Source of the DNA: Symbiodinium natans
Lineage: Eukaryota > Sar > Dinophyceae > Suessiales > Symbiodiniaceae
Assembly (NCBI GenBank): GCA_905221605.1
Contig: CAJNDS010002188.1
Location: forward strand, 434,001 to 498,000
Direction of reading: 5' to 3'
Length of the DNA: 64,000 nt
Shown here: positions 34,379-47,403 of the stretch, one piece after another
Numbering within the stretch: the first letter of the stretch is position 1
Layout: every line of letters begins with the position of its first letter
Program-made: the position numbers and the translations under genes
The notes under the pieces: generated by a model
Databases searched by the model: none
Seen by the model: the letters and a program-made list of their open reading frames with translations, nothing else
What the model was told of the DNA's origin: nothing

Positions 34379-35727
34379 CTAAGTCGACGACGACAAACCA
34401 TTTCGCACAAGGTGTGGATGAGAAGGCGCAGAGCCACCCTCGTCCTCATTCTGCACGGGCATGAATGGCGAATGCCTGCACATTGGGCATCGTGGACACT
34501 TCTGCAGCCACTGGGACCTTGGCAGGGCAAGGTGATCTTTCCCTCTGCTTCTTGTGGTGGCCCTCTTCCCTACCAATATCTTCCCTGCCCTACTACACCA
34601 TCCAGGATGATTCCCTCACAACTTTACTTAAAATTGCTTACCCTGAGCTGAGACGTGTACGCACAGGCAGCGTGAAAGGAGTGGCCGCATGGAAGAGGGA
34701 TCAGCGGCACCAGCATCTGCTTCTGCGGCCGGAGTGGCTCCAAGCAAATCGGACACTCCTCCAGATTCGAAGCCGAGGAGTTGCGTCGGCTGGGGAGGCT
34801 CGGGAGTCTGGAGCTTTTCTCCGCTTTCTCAGGGCTCAAGCAGACCGCCTTCGTCCCTGTGAGGCCCGCGCGAAGCACATCGAGCTGCCGGCGCCAATCT
34901 CTGTCATTGCTACTCGCGGCCACCGATCCCGTCTGCCGCACGCTCTCCACCCAGCGCTGGATGCCCTCCACAGCCGAAGATGGCGGTTGGATGGGCGGCT
35001 GAGGGGAGCTGGGAGATGTCGGCGGCAAGTGTGAGCTGGGCACACTGGCCGCCCTGGGCGCCCGGAGCTCCGCGTGGCGGAGTGGTGCCGGTTGTGCCTT
35101 TTGTGCCGCTTGCTGCCGCGGGCCTCGCTGGGCCAGTGACGTGACGCTCGCCGCGGCGGCCGCGCACCGGGCCTCGGCCTTGCTTTGATTGGCCAAGGCC
35201 TTGGCTGCGAGAGCTTCGGCGCCCGAGGATCCGGCGGTCACAGCGGCCAGCACCACTTTCAGCTTCTCCAGCTCTGCTCGGAGCACGGGCAAGAAGATCA
35301 CCATGTCTTTTGGTTGGGGCTTCAGGTCTGCGAGGCGCTCCCGCAGCCAGCCCTCGCCTCCCGCAAACCGGCGGCAAATCGCTTGAAGGGCCATCTCTCG
35401 CACCCGCTCCTCATCCGCAGGTTGGCAAAACTCCCAGGCGCGTGTCCAAACATGGTGCAGCTCCAGGCCCTTGTCTGGCACTGTCCGCAGGAAATCAGAC
35501 TCAGAGTCGTGCCAATGTTTGGCAGGCTTGGGTCCAGTGAGTCCGTCGACAGCGACAGGTTTCCAGCCCTCTTTCAGCTCGGCCGCCAGGTCCTCCAGCC
35601 TCCGCAGGCGGTAGGTACACTCCTCGCCAGGGTCCTCAAAGAGGCGCCGCGTCGTCGATGGCAAAGACGATGAAGCAGCCTCTCCTCTCCGAAAGACGCC
35701 AGGGAGCTCAGCCACGAGCTGCAGCAT
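34379..35727 (-). CDS. RING-H2 finger protein, probable E3 ubiquitin ligase
   Basis: ATG 35727 (MLQLVAELPGVFRRGE). The long exon (to about 34650) holds an alpha-helical N-terminal region (residues 1-150: LRRLEDLAAELKEGWKP, ERVREMALQAICRRFAGG), an Ala-rich helix (GAEALAAKALANQSKAEAR), a Pro/Ser linker, and then the first half of a RING: CPICLEPL...LPCGHSFHAAC. A second exon (about 34530-34379) gives WLQKCPRCPMCRHSPF, supplying the last Cys pair. Spacing C-x2-C...C-x-H-x2-H-x2-C...C-x2-C is RING-H2. It would act as an E2-binding ubiquitin ligase; the substrate is unknown. The start is not certain because an upstream exon is possible. Confidence 0.8.
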
Positions 35728-35739
35728 GTTCGAGGCGCT

Positions 35740-36800
35740 CACGCCTCACGCGCCGGCAGCCCCATTTGCGGCTGGAGGGGCCCCGAACGCAACGTCTCCC
35801 TGCGGCCTTTGCCGGCGACCTCGAGCCTGAGCACTGGTCGCTGGACACGTCCGCCCCTGATTGAGCAGCACGATACATGCAACATCATGCATCACATCCA
35901 AAGCATGCCTCGTCTCCTGGCTCCAGGGGCAACCGCCTTGAGAAGCAAAATCAATCGGTGGGATATGGTGGGAGGATGCGACCAAGTGCGGCCATGCGCA
36001 TGTCCCTCTTTGGCGCTCGGAGCGCGGCGAGCTCAGCGCCAAGCTTCGCAGCGGAAGCGCCTCCACCTGAGCACGGGAAATCACTGGAAATCACTGGAGA
36101 ACAAACCCTGTGAGGCACGGCGAGGCAGTGGATCTCCAGAGGCCCGGGCAAGGACCCTGAGCCCGTGGGAGACGTTCCCAACCTGCCGCCACGAGTCTGG
36201 GAAGAGGCGCACCTGGCTGCTTGAAGGATTTAAGTGATTGTTACGGAGTTGTTGTGTGAGAAAGCAAGAAGAAGAGTTCGACTCTCAGCATGAAAGCAAA
36301 AGGGAAACGAATAGATGAAAAGAGACACAGAGAGGACAAAACCTTCGAGTGGTTATATTAAAACTAAATCAAAGAGTAAAGAAACAAAACAAATAAAGAG
36401 CACAGAAATGCAAATAAGATAACAGATAACAGAACGAAAAAGACAAGAGAAATGCAGAATCTTGAAGGTCTGACTGCCGGGCCTGCTCCAGCCTGAGCAT
36501 TGAGCATGCGCGTCAGCGCGTCAACTGCAAAACTGCGCGACTCCCAACAGGCCGCCAGCAAGCATGACACGCAATGCGTGGGGAGCGCACTGCGGAGCAC
36601 GAGCCACAAGCTGGCGCAGGGCGTCGTCGTCGACTCCGTGGCCTGAGGATCGTCGAATTCCGGGGGAGGGTAGTGGGGGCAGTTTTCCAGCTCTGCCTGC
36701 GATAAACCTGCTTTTCAAGGGGCCTCCTTAAAACACGCCCTCTACACACCAGTGCAAAGGAGATCGTGCTTAAGGATGCACTGACTGGTCTTTTCCCGGC
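35740..36800. other. Possible 5' exon or UTR and an uncertain minus exon
   Basis: Two overlapping minus-strand frames at 36720-36520 both read well (DDDALRQLVARAPQCAPH; or CPHYPPPEFDDPQATE), so at most one is real. An A-rich stretch at 36270-36460 with no coding sense lies downstream of them. No domain was recognised. Confidence 0.3.
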
Positions 36801-39800
36801 GGCCTGAGCTGCTCAGAATGTTCTACTCGCCTCTACTCACGTCTGCATCCTACTCAATACGTATATCCTCAGGTGCGCTTGCCACCAGTTGAACCATCCA
36901 TGAGCTGCAGCAGCACACCGTTCAGAGCATCAACACACGAAAGGGGACTCAGAGAAGATCTCAGGGGGCAGCAGCCGTGCGCCGTAAAGGAAACAAGGGC
37001 GCAGTGACCACCTAGCAGGAGCGAACAAACGGCCCTTCTTGCTTGGGGTTCGCTACATTCGCTACAGCAGAATGAGCTGCTGTCTGGGGAATGAGCTGGA
37101 CGAGGTCAACGATGTCATGATGTCTGTGAGGGTCAGGGGTGCAGCCTCACGTCACACACATTCCATCACATTCCTCTCGCGTCACGCATCCGCAGGGCTA
37201 GAAGCACGTACAAAGCACGAGGGTTTTTGAGCAAGCAATCTTTTCCCAGACTAGAAGGGCCTGAAAGGCAACGCATCATCACCCGTTGAAGTGCGACATC
37301 ATGCATGCACAGTCTACACGTGTGAAACATGCACGCATTGGCATCGTGTCCGCGACCAGTAGTGAACGCATGCACCTGCTCGTCTCCACCCTCGCCCACC
37401 GGACCTATCTATCAGTTCCAGCTGACTCCAGCCTCCAACCACCAACTTAACCACCAACTTGGTGCTACGGATAGATGAACCGGATTTGAGTAGAACTTGC
37501 TGCTTTCCAGGCATCGTCCGGGCCGCTAAGTCAAGAGCTAAGCTAACTCAAGCCCAGCTTGCACCGGAGGCCCGCACGTAGTCCAAGCAAAGGGAACGCA
37601 GCTGCCTCAACTGTGAGATCGCCTCAGGACTTGGTCTCTCCAACAATCCAGTGACGACATGCCTTACCAGAGCATAACAGCGTTTCAAAGCCAGCCTCCA
37701 ACCAGCAAAGGGCCCTGTTGACATCCTCAGCGTTTTCAGCCCGTGTGCCGTGTCACTATGCGGATGCAACCTGCGGTCTTGGTCCAAGATTCCCATCAGC
37801 CCTTAACATCCCAAGTCTGACTATAGCACGGATCTCACTGCGGACTGGAGGGTTCTTCTCCTTTGGGATGGCGTTCACGCAACCGCCCTAGCAGCGCAAC
37901 CGCCCAGAAGGTCCCACAAAGGATGGCTGGACTGTGGCTGGAAATCCCTACTTCAAAAGTCGCCTGATAAGCAGCTCAGCCGTGAACCCGGGTGCTCAAG
38001 TGACAGTCATGAAGGATGCCAGGTTCAGCCAGCCACTACAGGATCTGATCTCTTTACTTGGCTTCAACAACCAAGTTCTCTGCAGATCTCGCGTGCAATG
38101 CCAAGTGGAGGTTGACAAGGCCACCCTGCACCGTGGCTTGAGCAGATTGCTTGCATGCCTTGGGCGAGCTACGATATGGGGTTCATCCAAAGGCCGCCGA
38201 ATCTGTACAAGTATCAAAGCAGCTCTGAAATACGAAAGAACAATATAGTCTTTTTTAAGATTTATTACGTGAGGCTTCCAGGGCGCCTGGCTGCGCCCCA
38301 CCGCTACCAGGGGCGCTAGCAGTGTTGCCGTGGCATCAAGCCTCAGCTGGGCATCGTTCGACCAGCGAATCCCACCCCAAACCCCGAATCTCTTTTCGCA
38401 ATTTCGGTTCACTTCAGATACTTAAGACATCAACCCACACCGGGCTGCCGGGCGCCACATGGCGGAGCACCAGCCTTCTCAGACCCGGCGCCTGCAGCAG
38501 CGGTGGATTTTTTGTCGCGCTCCCTGCACTAAGCAGACAGTTTTGGGCTTTCTTGCAGCCTCCAGTTTTGTTCCGTGCCCGACGTTTCAGGAAGCAAGAA
38601 GATGTATTTCAACGATCTGGTTGCTCCACACAACCCACCGCTGCATATGACCTTGCACCCGGACCCTGGTCTCTACTTTCTCGTGCTTAAGGCGGAACTG
38701 AAACGAACCGTTTGTGCGGGCCCGGCAGGTCTGCGAGGAAGCCCGAATCACGCCGAGTCTCTTGCAGTTGTAGATTGTAGATTGTAGATGTCGTAGCTAG
38801 CCGAATTATGTTGTGCGACTGGCACGACCTCACGAAGGCAGTCCCTGATTCGCAAAACTAGAAACAATCCCTGGAGCTCTTCAAGCGTTTGCATACCACA
38901 CCTTTCTGCAGCAAGGATTGAATGCAAGGATTGAATGGTTCTAAGCATCTTGGCTTCTTCAGGAAGCCTGTTTGAAGGATTGCCGAGGCTACTTTTCGGC
39001 AGGGAGGTGTGGAACCGAATGTAACCTCTTTTGACATTTCGCCAAGTCCAAGCCTGTGTGGCGAAGTCCTCCAGGACTTTGTTCCCCCAATCCACGGGTG
39101 CAAGATCCAAGTCCTCGCAAAGTTCAACACGCAAACATAAGAAAACTAAGGAAAACAGTGCACACTCACATTCCGGTGCCAATCCTGGATGTCGTTGCAA
39201 CCGCGGGCGATGTCAACAGGATCTGATGCCTCACTGCACAGCAGGTCAGCCCAGCCCACGACCACCTCCCAGATGCTAGCAGTTGCTGTCGTGCTTTGTG
39301 CATTAAGTCATTAAGAGGTTTCTGAGAGTTCGGCATCTGCGGGATCAGACTGCTGGCACAGCTGGGCACAAAGACCTGCTTCTGCTCCATGGTGTGTGAT
39401 AAGCCCCATGTACGTTGAGTAGGCAATAATAGGCTCATATACGTTCGCTGAGGCCGGCTCGTTGCAGCAGTGGGCAGCACCTCGGTGACTATTGGGTGCA
39501 AAGAATCTTGGCAAGTGCAGGGCGCCCACGCAGCGATGGTGCGCGTGCCACCCCAAACTCGAATGGCGACTGCTCCTGAGCTCCAACCACGCATCTGATA
39601 CACGCCAACGCCGCCAAAAGCTCACAGCTGGGAGATGCTGGGAACGCGGCCAAGGTCCAACGTAAGCAGGCGCCGGCCCAACCATGCCAGGGCTCTCAAC
39701 TGCGCAACGCCGGATGACCAGGCTCAGAATGCCAGGGACCCAGGAGCCTCCAACGAAGTCCGACATGACGGATTCTCCGGCCGGAAGCTGAGTGCCTCAT

Positions 39801-40625
39801 CCAGGCCGCACAAGAAACCCAAAAATCGCGGGAGCCAGTGAGGAGAGCACCAGGTGCTGCAAGCGCGGGCAGTACTTGGCGAGTCCTCAGACGGAGTCAT
39901 TGCTGCCGTCGTCCAGTTCTCATCTTGCACTCGCTTGAGCCACAGACGGTCCAGGAGTCTCTGTGGTTCTGGGAAATCCCCTCCAAACGAGGAGCCATCC
40001 ACCTCAACACCAAAACCTCACAAGGTTCAGCAACGGTCGGCCTCCTTCTAGCCGGTGCCTCTAAAGACTCCAGGAAGCGCATCCCGCAAACCAAACGAAG
40101 TAGCTGCCTGAAGCGTTCTTGAAAGGCTGCTTGAGGCTTGAGGGTACCTTCTTTTCGAAACCCCGATCACCGGGCTGCGGGCCGCTCACCGAAGCGAGGG
40201 GTGTCACAAATGGTCAGCTGTCGAGCCTTGTTTCTTGTCTTTGCGGATTCCGGTGACATGCCCTCCTCCCCTCTATAAATGCCTCCTTTTCGAGTGCCTC
40301 TCTCGAGTGACCCAAGCACTTGAGGGCTGGGCGTTGCGACAATGCTGGCCCAAGAAGCGCAGGCAGTCGCTCTGCCTGTTGATGGGTACCCGCACCTGCT
40401 GCACAGCCAAGGCTCTTCGGAAACACCGGACGACAACGAGCAATAACGCGCAAAAGAGCTGGGGCGCACCCAGCTGAGGGCAACATGAGGCTGTGGCTGT
40501 GCAGCCTCAGCATTTGTGCTTGGCATCTGGTGATGCATTGCACTTTTGTCATCGTTGGTCTAAGAGTTGGCTTCCAACGAATTTCCAAAAGTAAGCAGCG
40601 CTCCCACAGCTCGAAAGCGTTCGCC
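36801..40625. other. Long sparsely coding stretch
   Basis: Two minus-strand segments have coding-like composition but no known domain. 37796-37548 includes GWRLALKRCYALVRHVVTGL and ISQLRQLRSLCLDYVRASG. 39130-38800 includes PVDWGNKVLEDFATQAW and KMLRTIQSLHSILAAERC. Other frames at 39.3-40.6 kb overlap on both strands. No repeat or RNA gene was recognised. Confidence 0.3.
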
Positions 40626-40630
40626 GTGAC

Positions 40631-41162
40631 GGCGTGGCAGGTTCCTGGCAAAATCACCCGGGAAAGCAACTCACTGGTAAAGGGCTCAATGGTCTAGTTT
40701 CCTTGCTCATGATTCCAAGGTGTTACACGGTTATAGCTGGAGAACCTGATGTTGGGGTCCCGAGGGTGGGTTCCTTGTCAAGAGAGTTCCTGTCACGTAG
40801 AAAGGCTCATGATGGTACGGTTTAAAAGTCAAGATGGTACGTCTGTTTGGGGTGTTTCCGCGGGCAGCTTCTATCTTCATTATAATATAGTACACCCCGG
40901 GCAGTATAAATATTGTATTCGCCCGGGATAATATGAAGAGAACAAAGTGAACAAGGATACAAATGTAGTGAATTTATGAACGGAGTGCGTGATCCGCGTG
41001 AACTTGTGAACGAAACATACTAAAAGACCTTACAATTTTCAATTGAATTTATAAGGAATGAAATGAAATGAAGTGTAAAGACGCATGAAATCCAATTAGA
41101 AAATTAGGGCTTTATCACGCGGGCATATTTTATATTAACGGCGTGGCAGGTTCCTGGCAAAT
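40631..41162. repeat. Block bounded by direct repeats, with a hairpin
   Basis: A 23-bp direct repeat GGCGTGGCAGGTTCCTGGCA (plus AA and flanking AC) occurs at about 40632 and 41140. Between them lie a palindromic stretch (40881-40933: ATAATAT...CCCGGGC...GCCCGGG...ATAATAT) and an A/T-rich tail of 200 bp. The layout suggests a small non-autonomous element or a duplication. No ORF. Confidence 0.55.
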
Positions 41163-41164
41163 TA

Positions 41165-41366
41165 CATCGCGCTCTCTCCCTCTTCCTCTCCCCCCTCCCT
41201 CTCCCCCTCTCTCCCTCTCTCTCCCTCTCTCTCCCTCTCTCTCTCCCTCTCTCTCCCTCTCTCTCCCTCTCTCTCTCTCTTCTTCTTCTTCTTCTTCTTC
41301 TTCTTCTTCTTCTTCTTCTTCTTCTTCTTCTTCTTCTTCTTCTTCTTCTTCTTCTTCTTCTTCTTC
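41165..41366 (+). repeat. CTCTCC then (TTC)n microsatellite
   Basis: CTCTCTCCCT units pass into about 28 uninterrupted TTC trinucleotides (41279-41366). Confidence 0.95.
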
Positions 41367-41561
41367 TACGGGGCTCGAGGAGTTCAAGGACCCCTCTTCG
41401 CGCTGGGCGCGCCCAGACCAAGTCCTGTCTCGGTGAGACTGCGCAGGGTTCTGGCCCAGCTTGTTGGAGTTCCCCCGCCAGAACCCGAAAAACACGACCC
41501 ACACACCTAAACAGCATACCCGAAACACTTCACACTTCTCCTTCTGAGGGCTCCTTCCAAG

Positions 41562-41570
41562 CGCTCTCTC

Positions 41571-41621
<51 letters not shown>

Positions 41622-41622
41622 A
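41562..41622 (+). repeat. (TC)n microsatellite
   Basis: Near-perfect CT dinucleotide run, about 60 bp. Confidence 0.95.
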
Positions 41623-42130
41623 TGCCTCTCAGAGCAAGCCAAAAATTTGTGCCGGCAGGGCGAAAGGCGCACATTGGCGCCCAGGACAACATTGAGAACC
41701 TCACTGCAACATTGGTTGTTTTTTCTTCTGCGACTTCCGCGCTTCACCACTTCTTGGGCCCCCGGGCACATGCACAGCTATGAAAAGTTCAGAGTCGGCC
41801 ACATCCTTCCAGGATAATGCGGCCTTCCAGGACAGGGGGACTTGCACGCTTGCAAGCGAGTTGACTGCTTCAGCTGCCTGGACGATCTCCTCCCATGTTT
41901 GGGGGCCAGCATGGCCACGAGCTGCCTGCCGCCAGCTCCGTCTGCATCATGATAACCCATGCTAATCAGCTAGTCCTTCTCCATCTGCGCCTGGCCCGTG
42001 ACTGCAGGACACCGCTGGACTGTAAAGCCTCTTTGACTCACGACGGTCCTCTTTGGGACATGGGGCAAGCGTCATCGGGCAGGCTTCCGCGAGCCCTGAG
42101 CGCTTTGAAGGCACGACTCTAAAGCCGCCA

Positions 42131-43339
42131 TCAGGACTGAACACCGTCGCGTTCCCAGATCTTGAAGAAGCTGTCCACGAGCTCGGCGCAGTGCCGGGCA
42201 TCACGCGGACTGCCGGCTTCCAAGACGTCCACCAAGATCTCTGCCAAGTGCCTGTAACCTCGGCTTTCGGCATATGCTGCTTGAACATGGGATCATGGAA
42301 TCTGCCAGCTGCCAGGTCCTGATTGGAGACACAAATTCTGGGGGAAGCTTGCTCGCTCCTCCAAGTTCCGAGCAACCGTTCACAAGTGACAGGCGGCACC
42401 CTCCCCTCTTGAGAATCCTGCTGCTGCTGAAGGTAAAGAAACGGAGAGGGGTCTTTGCAGATGTGGCGGGCAATACAGAGCAAAAACAAACGACTTTAAC
42501 ATCTTAAAACGGGCCGCTGGGGACCACGAAAGGAGAGTTCGGGTCTCAAGGACCATGCGGCGGAGGCATATGGGTTGCGCAGGCCCTGCTCAGGCCCGGG
42601 CACACCGAGTCTCGCGAGTCCAGACACAGCTCTGCAGGAATCGATGCGGGTAGCTCCGACAGCCAGACCTCAGCCCGAAACTTTTAAACCCCCTTTTTTG
42701 ACCCCTTGAAGGCCCTTTTTTCTTACCCTGTACAGCTGCAAAAAAAGCCTCCGAGGCACATTCACACAAGCCACAAGGAAGTGGCGCTGTACTTTGAAGT
42801 GCTCTGATGGCCCGAGGTTCTCGAGGTTCTGGAGGGTCTGCTCTGGGTACCTTGGAGCCATAAAGTCGACATGAGATCTGAACGATTCTAAAAGCCCTTA
42901 AGCCTGCGTGAACAGCGGCTGCGAAGCTTCCACACAATGAAGTTACATCTTCCGAAAGAGCCATTTTTCGTGAAACATGAACCTTGCCATCGAGCTTCAA
43001 GGCTCGCGTGAGTCCTGTCCATTCTGCAGCATCCCTTGCGTGACTCAGTGCTTGTTGCGCTCGGCTGGGTGTCCGCAGCGCGTCCATTGCAAGCCGAGAG
43101 ATAGCACTTCTCACATGCACCACTGTGGATCCGGCTGTGGACCCGGCTACAGCCACATCTGCCAACGCTCCTGTGCTGACTGCGCCCTTGGCCACGGCCA
43201 CTGCCACGGCGCCAGTGGCCGCCGTGGCCACGAGCCCCAAGCGAGCAAAGCGGCCAAGCGAAGTCTGCAGGGATCGCGCCGTCTCCGCCGAAAGAAATCT
43301 GCGCACGCCAGAAGCTTCCCCTAGCCTGGCAGGTCCCAT
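42131..43339 (-). CDS. Unrecognised protein, multi-exon
   Basis: ATG 43339 (MGPARLGEASGVRRFLS). The first exon, to about 42900, encodes an Ala/Val-rich helix (VATAATGAVAVAVAKGAV) that could be a membrane or organelle-targeting segment, followed by RDAAEWTGLTRALKLDGKVH. A clear last exon (about 42290-42131) reads AAYAESRGYRHLAEILVD, then CAELVDSFFKIWERDGVQS, and ends with TGA at 42131. Middle exons are not resolved. Two good exons in different frames with a natural stop support a real gene. No family was recognised. Confidence 0.5.
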
Positions 43340-43429
43340 AGCAATCGACAAGAGCTCATCAGTTCAGACGACTGTGCACGCTTGGTCGTGCACACGCTTC
43401 CAGAACGTTTAGCTGTTTAGGGTTCGGGG

Positions 43430-44140
43430 GGTGAAATCGACCATCTGCTTTTGTGCATTATTCTTGCTTCATTAAACTTGTATGGAATGACATAGTGGAA
43501 TATCGTGGAATGACATTTGTGGAGAAGGCATTTTGTGCCTAGCACAACATTTATTTGGGTTCTTCGCTAAGCGACTCCTAGAAATCCAGAAACCCAAACT
43601 TTTTCCCGGGATTCCCCGGTTCCAGTTGCTATGGCGTGTGTGTTTTTTGGAGAAAGGTGTTTCGCGAATAAAAAAGCAAAACGCTTACATTGCTATCCTG
43701 GAAAAAGTAATATAACTACGGAAGGGTTAGAAGAGGCTTCCAAACAAATTGCCTGGAATGAACCGCTCTGTTTCTGGCAAACTGCAGCGAGGCGCGATTC
43801 CGCCCCTTCAAACCGTTGTTTGCCAACTTAGCCGGGGATGCTTGCACCAGCGAGCTAGTAGCTCACTGTTCTTGACCAGGAGATTGTACTCCACCTCAAC
43901 ACTCAATCTCTGAGCAGCTGCAACGAATGCAAACCGGCAAGAGGGATTGCTGGGATTCCGGCCTCATTGCCTCCGCCCAAGCCAAGGTCGACAACGCTCA
44001 AGGCCCGCAACACTGAAAGAGGCCTGACCCGCTCCAGTTCAGGGAAGGTCCTGTACCCTGTACCATTAACAGCACCCCAGCCTTGGATCTTCCGATTGGG
44101 TCGAGCATGTTCCAGATCTGTAGAGCAAGTACTGGCCCTG
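43430..44140. other. Intergenic, nothing seen
   Basis: A/T-richer than its surroundings, with no long convincing frame and no repeat array. Confidence 0.5.
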
Positions 44141-44560
44141 CCTTAGGTTACATTTGCATGAGGTTCGGCCGCTTTCTGTATTCCCTTGATCCGAGATGCG
44201 TTACACCATAGCGGCACCTGTGAACTTCCCGACCTTGGGCAAAAGCTGCCAAAGAGCACCTGACAGCATCGACTTTCCGTAAGTGAAGAGCCCGCGCAAC
44301 ACAGGCCTGCTTCCCCCCCCCCCCAACCAGAGTGGACTTGCATGATAATGCATGCAATGCACAGCTCGATTCGTCCAGGCTCGGCTCCCGGTAGCTTGAA
44401 ACGCACGACAGCACAGCAACCGAGCGTGTCGTGGAGGCAGTCATCTTTGCAAGGTTGCGTATGCACAACTATGCCGTGGAGGTTGTATGTCCAACCCAGC
44501 TTCCAGGCCTTTGCAACATAACCCACCGATTCATCACAGCAAGGCCCACAGAAACTACGA

Positions 44561-45070
44561 CTAAAACAAGTTGAAGCGAGCAGAGACGCATAGATGTGGT
44601 CTCCTGCTTGGAGATGAGCTTTGCAGACACCCTGCATGCCAGCAGCGCCCATCATCGTTGGCACGCCATCCCGGCAAGCAGCTGCACCGACGCTCACCCA
44701 ATCCAAAGGCGACATTGCTCACGGGGCAGGCACTACATCTGGCATTTGTGACCGGAACGGGACCGAAGCCTTCCCTGCTGCAGAAGAACATTGAATCATT
44801 GCACGATCTCACCAACATCCAAGCGCTCACGGCAAGTGACGATTCAATAGTCCACGCAGCCTCGCGCCACACACGGTCGTCTCGACCGTCTCGACCCTCT
44901 CGACCGTCTCGGCCACCAATAGCCTCAACAGCTTGCCGAGCAGCGGCGGCAAAGGCCTCAGCTCGACAAGGGCATGGAAGGGACTGCGCTGCAGTTCGTT
45001 CCATTGTAAAGATTGAGGTGGATGCCCGCAAGGGCTCTGCCAACTCGCCAGGGCCGGAACCACATTCCAT
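44561..45070 (-). CDS. Cys-rich protein with EGF-like segment
   Basis: ATG 45070. An Ala-rich helix (AEAFAAAARQAVEAIGG) is followed by a short tandem of RDGREGRDGRDD, then a Cys-rich region: CSACPVSNVAFGLGERRC, SCLPGWRANDDGRCWHAGC. The C-x-C-x-x-GW...GxC spacing resembles an EGF module of secreted or surface proteins. No signal peptide is visible, so a 5' exon is likely missing. A Cys-rich frame (44715-44143: FCGPCCDESVGYVAKAWK) just downstream may be a further exon. Confidence 0.45.
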   Translation of the reverse strand: MECGSGPGELAEPLRASTSIFTMERTAAQSLPCPCRAEAFAAAARQAVEAIGGRDGREGRDGRDDRVWREAAWTIESSLAVSAWMLVRSCNDSMFFCSREGFGPVPVTNARCSACPVSNVAFGLGERRCSCLPGWRANDDGRCWHAGCLQSSSPSRRPHLCVSARFNLF

Positions 45071-45079
45071 GCGGCATAT

Positions 45080-46040
45080 GGGGCATGAGACTGATTCCGC
45101 AATGTCCTAGCCGCCCTAGCCGATCAGCCAAAGTCTGATGACGGCACCTTTCGTTGCCTATCGTGACCTGGCGGCACAGCTACTCAAACACCAGCTGGAT
45201 AATAACATCTCGAACTCCCTCCTTGCTTGATCTGTCCTACGAAAGTGAAACCTGGGGCATGCAGCGGATCATGGTGGATGCGGTTGAATCGGGCTTTGCA
45301 TGCATGCTTTCAAGCAGCAACATCAGTCACGCAGCACCTAGGTTTTTGCCATTCTCGGCAAAGCGCACCGGTGTGGACGTGCCTAATACGCGGGTTGAAA
45401 CGACTCAAGAAGTCCGAGATGAAAGCAGCCTGCATCAAGCCGAAAGCTTCCCACAGCTATCGGCAAACTGGTGCCCGCCTTACTCCTCTGACTTTCGCCA
45501 CTGGGGCCTGCTTTTGCCTCGACAAGACGAGTTGATGGCATCGATCTACTGAAATCGGAATACTGCCATCCGTGCCTTTGCCTTTGCTTTTGCCCTTTGG
45601 AATGCCTGAAACCGTGACTGCCAGCCAAAACCACTCGCAAACAACAAGCCACGGAAACCAAGCTCACTCACTACTATTGTTACTAATACTATTACTGTGT
45701 TTGTTGACTTCTTGTGCTCATTGGAGCAGCATTTTGCTTTGCTGGCGACGCCTCGGTTCTCAACAGTGATGGAACAATATGGTGGATGCGGGGTCGGGAG
45801 TGAGGCTCTGATGAGACTCATTGAGACTCGGAAGGATCGAACCCGAGTAGAGTCAAGCTATGACATTCACGCCGGTTGCATCGGGCTCCGTAGCAGCGAG
45901 GCCCCCATGCAAACACATTCCCATCCTGTTCACTCACGTGCGCCAAGGAATGCCAAGTGTCTCCACATGCTGCCTGTAGGGGAGGCGGTGTGTGCGCGTG
46001 TGTGTGCTCGTGATCGTGCGCGTTCGGATTTGGGGTGAGG
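45080..46040. other. Intergenic, no gene recognised
   Basis: Short frames on both strands without domain signature. A GT/TGCGTG-rich patch lies at 45990-46020. Confidence 0.4.
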
Positions 46041-46049
46041 CTTGAAGTT

Positions 46050-47363
46050 GGCGCGAGCGCTCCGGGATCGCCTTTGTTTCCACCCTCGTCCTCCTTCAGC
46101 AGCATGACCCCGCCGTCGATTGAGAAATTGTGTAGGCGGTGCAACGCCCGCCTCCAACACCGACGTCATGGCGTGAAAATAACATGTGCAAACTACGTGC
46201 AAGTAGTTGCGAGGCTGTGCTGGGAACATGGCTGGGCACCACGGTAGTGGTCGAACTGGCACGTACCCTTCCCCAGGGAGGTGCCATCCTGCAAGACTTC
46301 CAAGATCACTTCAGAAACGAAGTCTTCATGGGGGGCCTTTCGCCAGAAATCGAAGTCGACCACAGTGCCAACTTTCTCGAACCTAGCATGTGCACAAGGC
46401 GCACTACCACTCAGCCTCGATTCCTTCGTTGCTTTTCTGAGGTAGGGGCTGACTCCGTAGAAATCCCTCGGTGGTGCCGATCGGGACACCACTCCAGAAC
46501 ACCTCGCGATGGAGAATGTGGGGGGAAGATCATGCATGAAGAAAGGAGCTGAGCTTACTCTGGTGCCATCAGCTGGTCCCTTACCTCAGTGTCAACACAC
46601 ATTGTCAGGTGCTGCACTTTCGACCGCTGGAGGCAGAGCACCTTTGCCACGGCTTTGCGTGTGCCCTGCACGTCAAGCTGCAACAGAGATGGGACGCCGT
46701 TTGCATACAAACAGACATGCTGCGCTGACGGCACCTTCCTCCTCTTCCTCCTGCTTGGGTTTTTTTCCAGTATCCTTGCCAAAGATTCAGTCGATTTCGT
46801 GCAAATCGAACGTTAGCCACGCACATGACCTGCACTTCACGCTGGCAGAATCTACGTGGCGCCTTGCGAACCAAAATAACTCTGCCATCAATTGTAAAGC
46901 CATTGAGGTTTTCAATGGCTGTCTCCGCCTGGCACAAAGCATCTTCCACTTCGTCATCTGCTGGGCAGGACGGGTCCTGCCTCGTCAGCTGTGTTGTAGG
47001 TACACGTACCTCGTTCTCATGAGCATTCGCTGCCATTGGGGTTGGCTGCCTGATTCCGTGAATACTCAGATCGCAGCCCATACCATGAGAACCTTCACTG
47101 GCAGGAGGCCAAAGAAACACCAGCTAAGAGTGCTGCATGGGCCGGGCGCGGCTCTGCCTCTCTGACTCTCTGACTCTCTGACTCTCTGACTCTCTGACTC
47201 TCTGACTCGCTGCCTCTTTCTGACTCTCTGACTCTCTGACTCTCTGAGTCTCTGACTCTCTGACTCTCTCCCTCTCTCCCTCTCTCTCCCCCCTTCCTTC
47301 CTTCCAGTCTCTCTCACTCTCTCTCTCGCTCGCTCTCTCTCGCTCTGTCTCTCTCGCTCTGTC

Positions 47364-47403
<40 letters not shown>

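Noticed and set aside
41130-41771. Long Glu/Arg-repeat ORFs on the minus strand
   Set aside because: They are translations of TTC and CT microsatellites.
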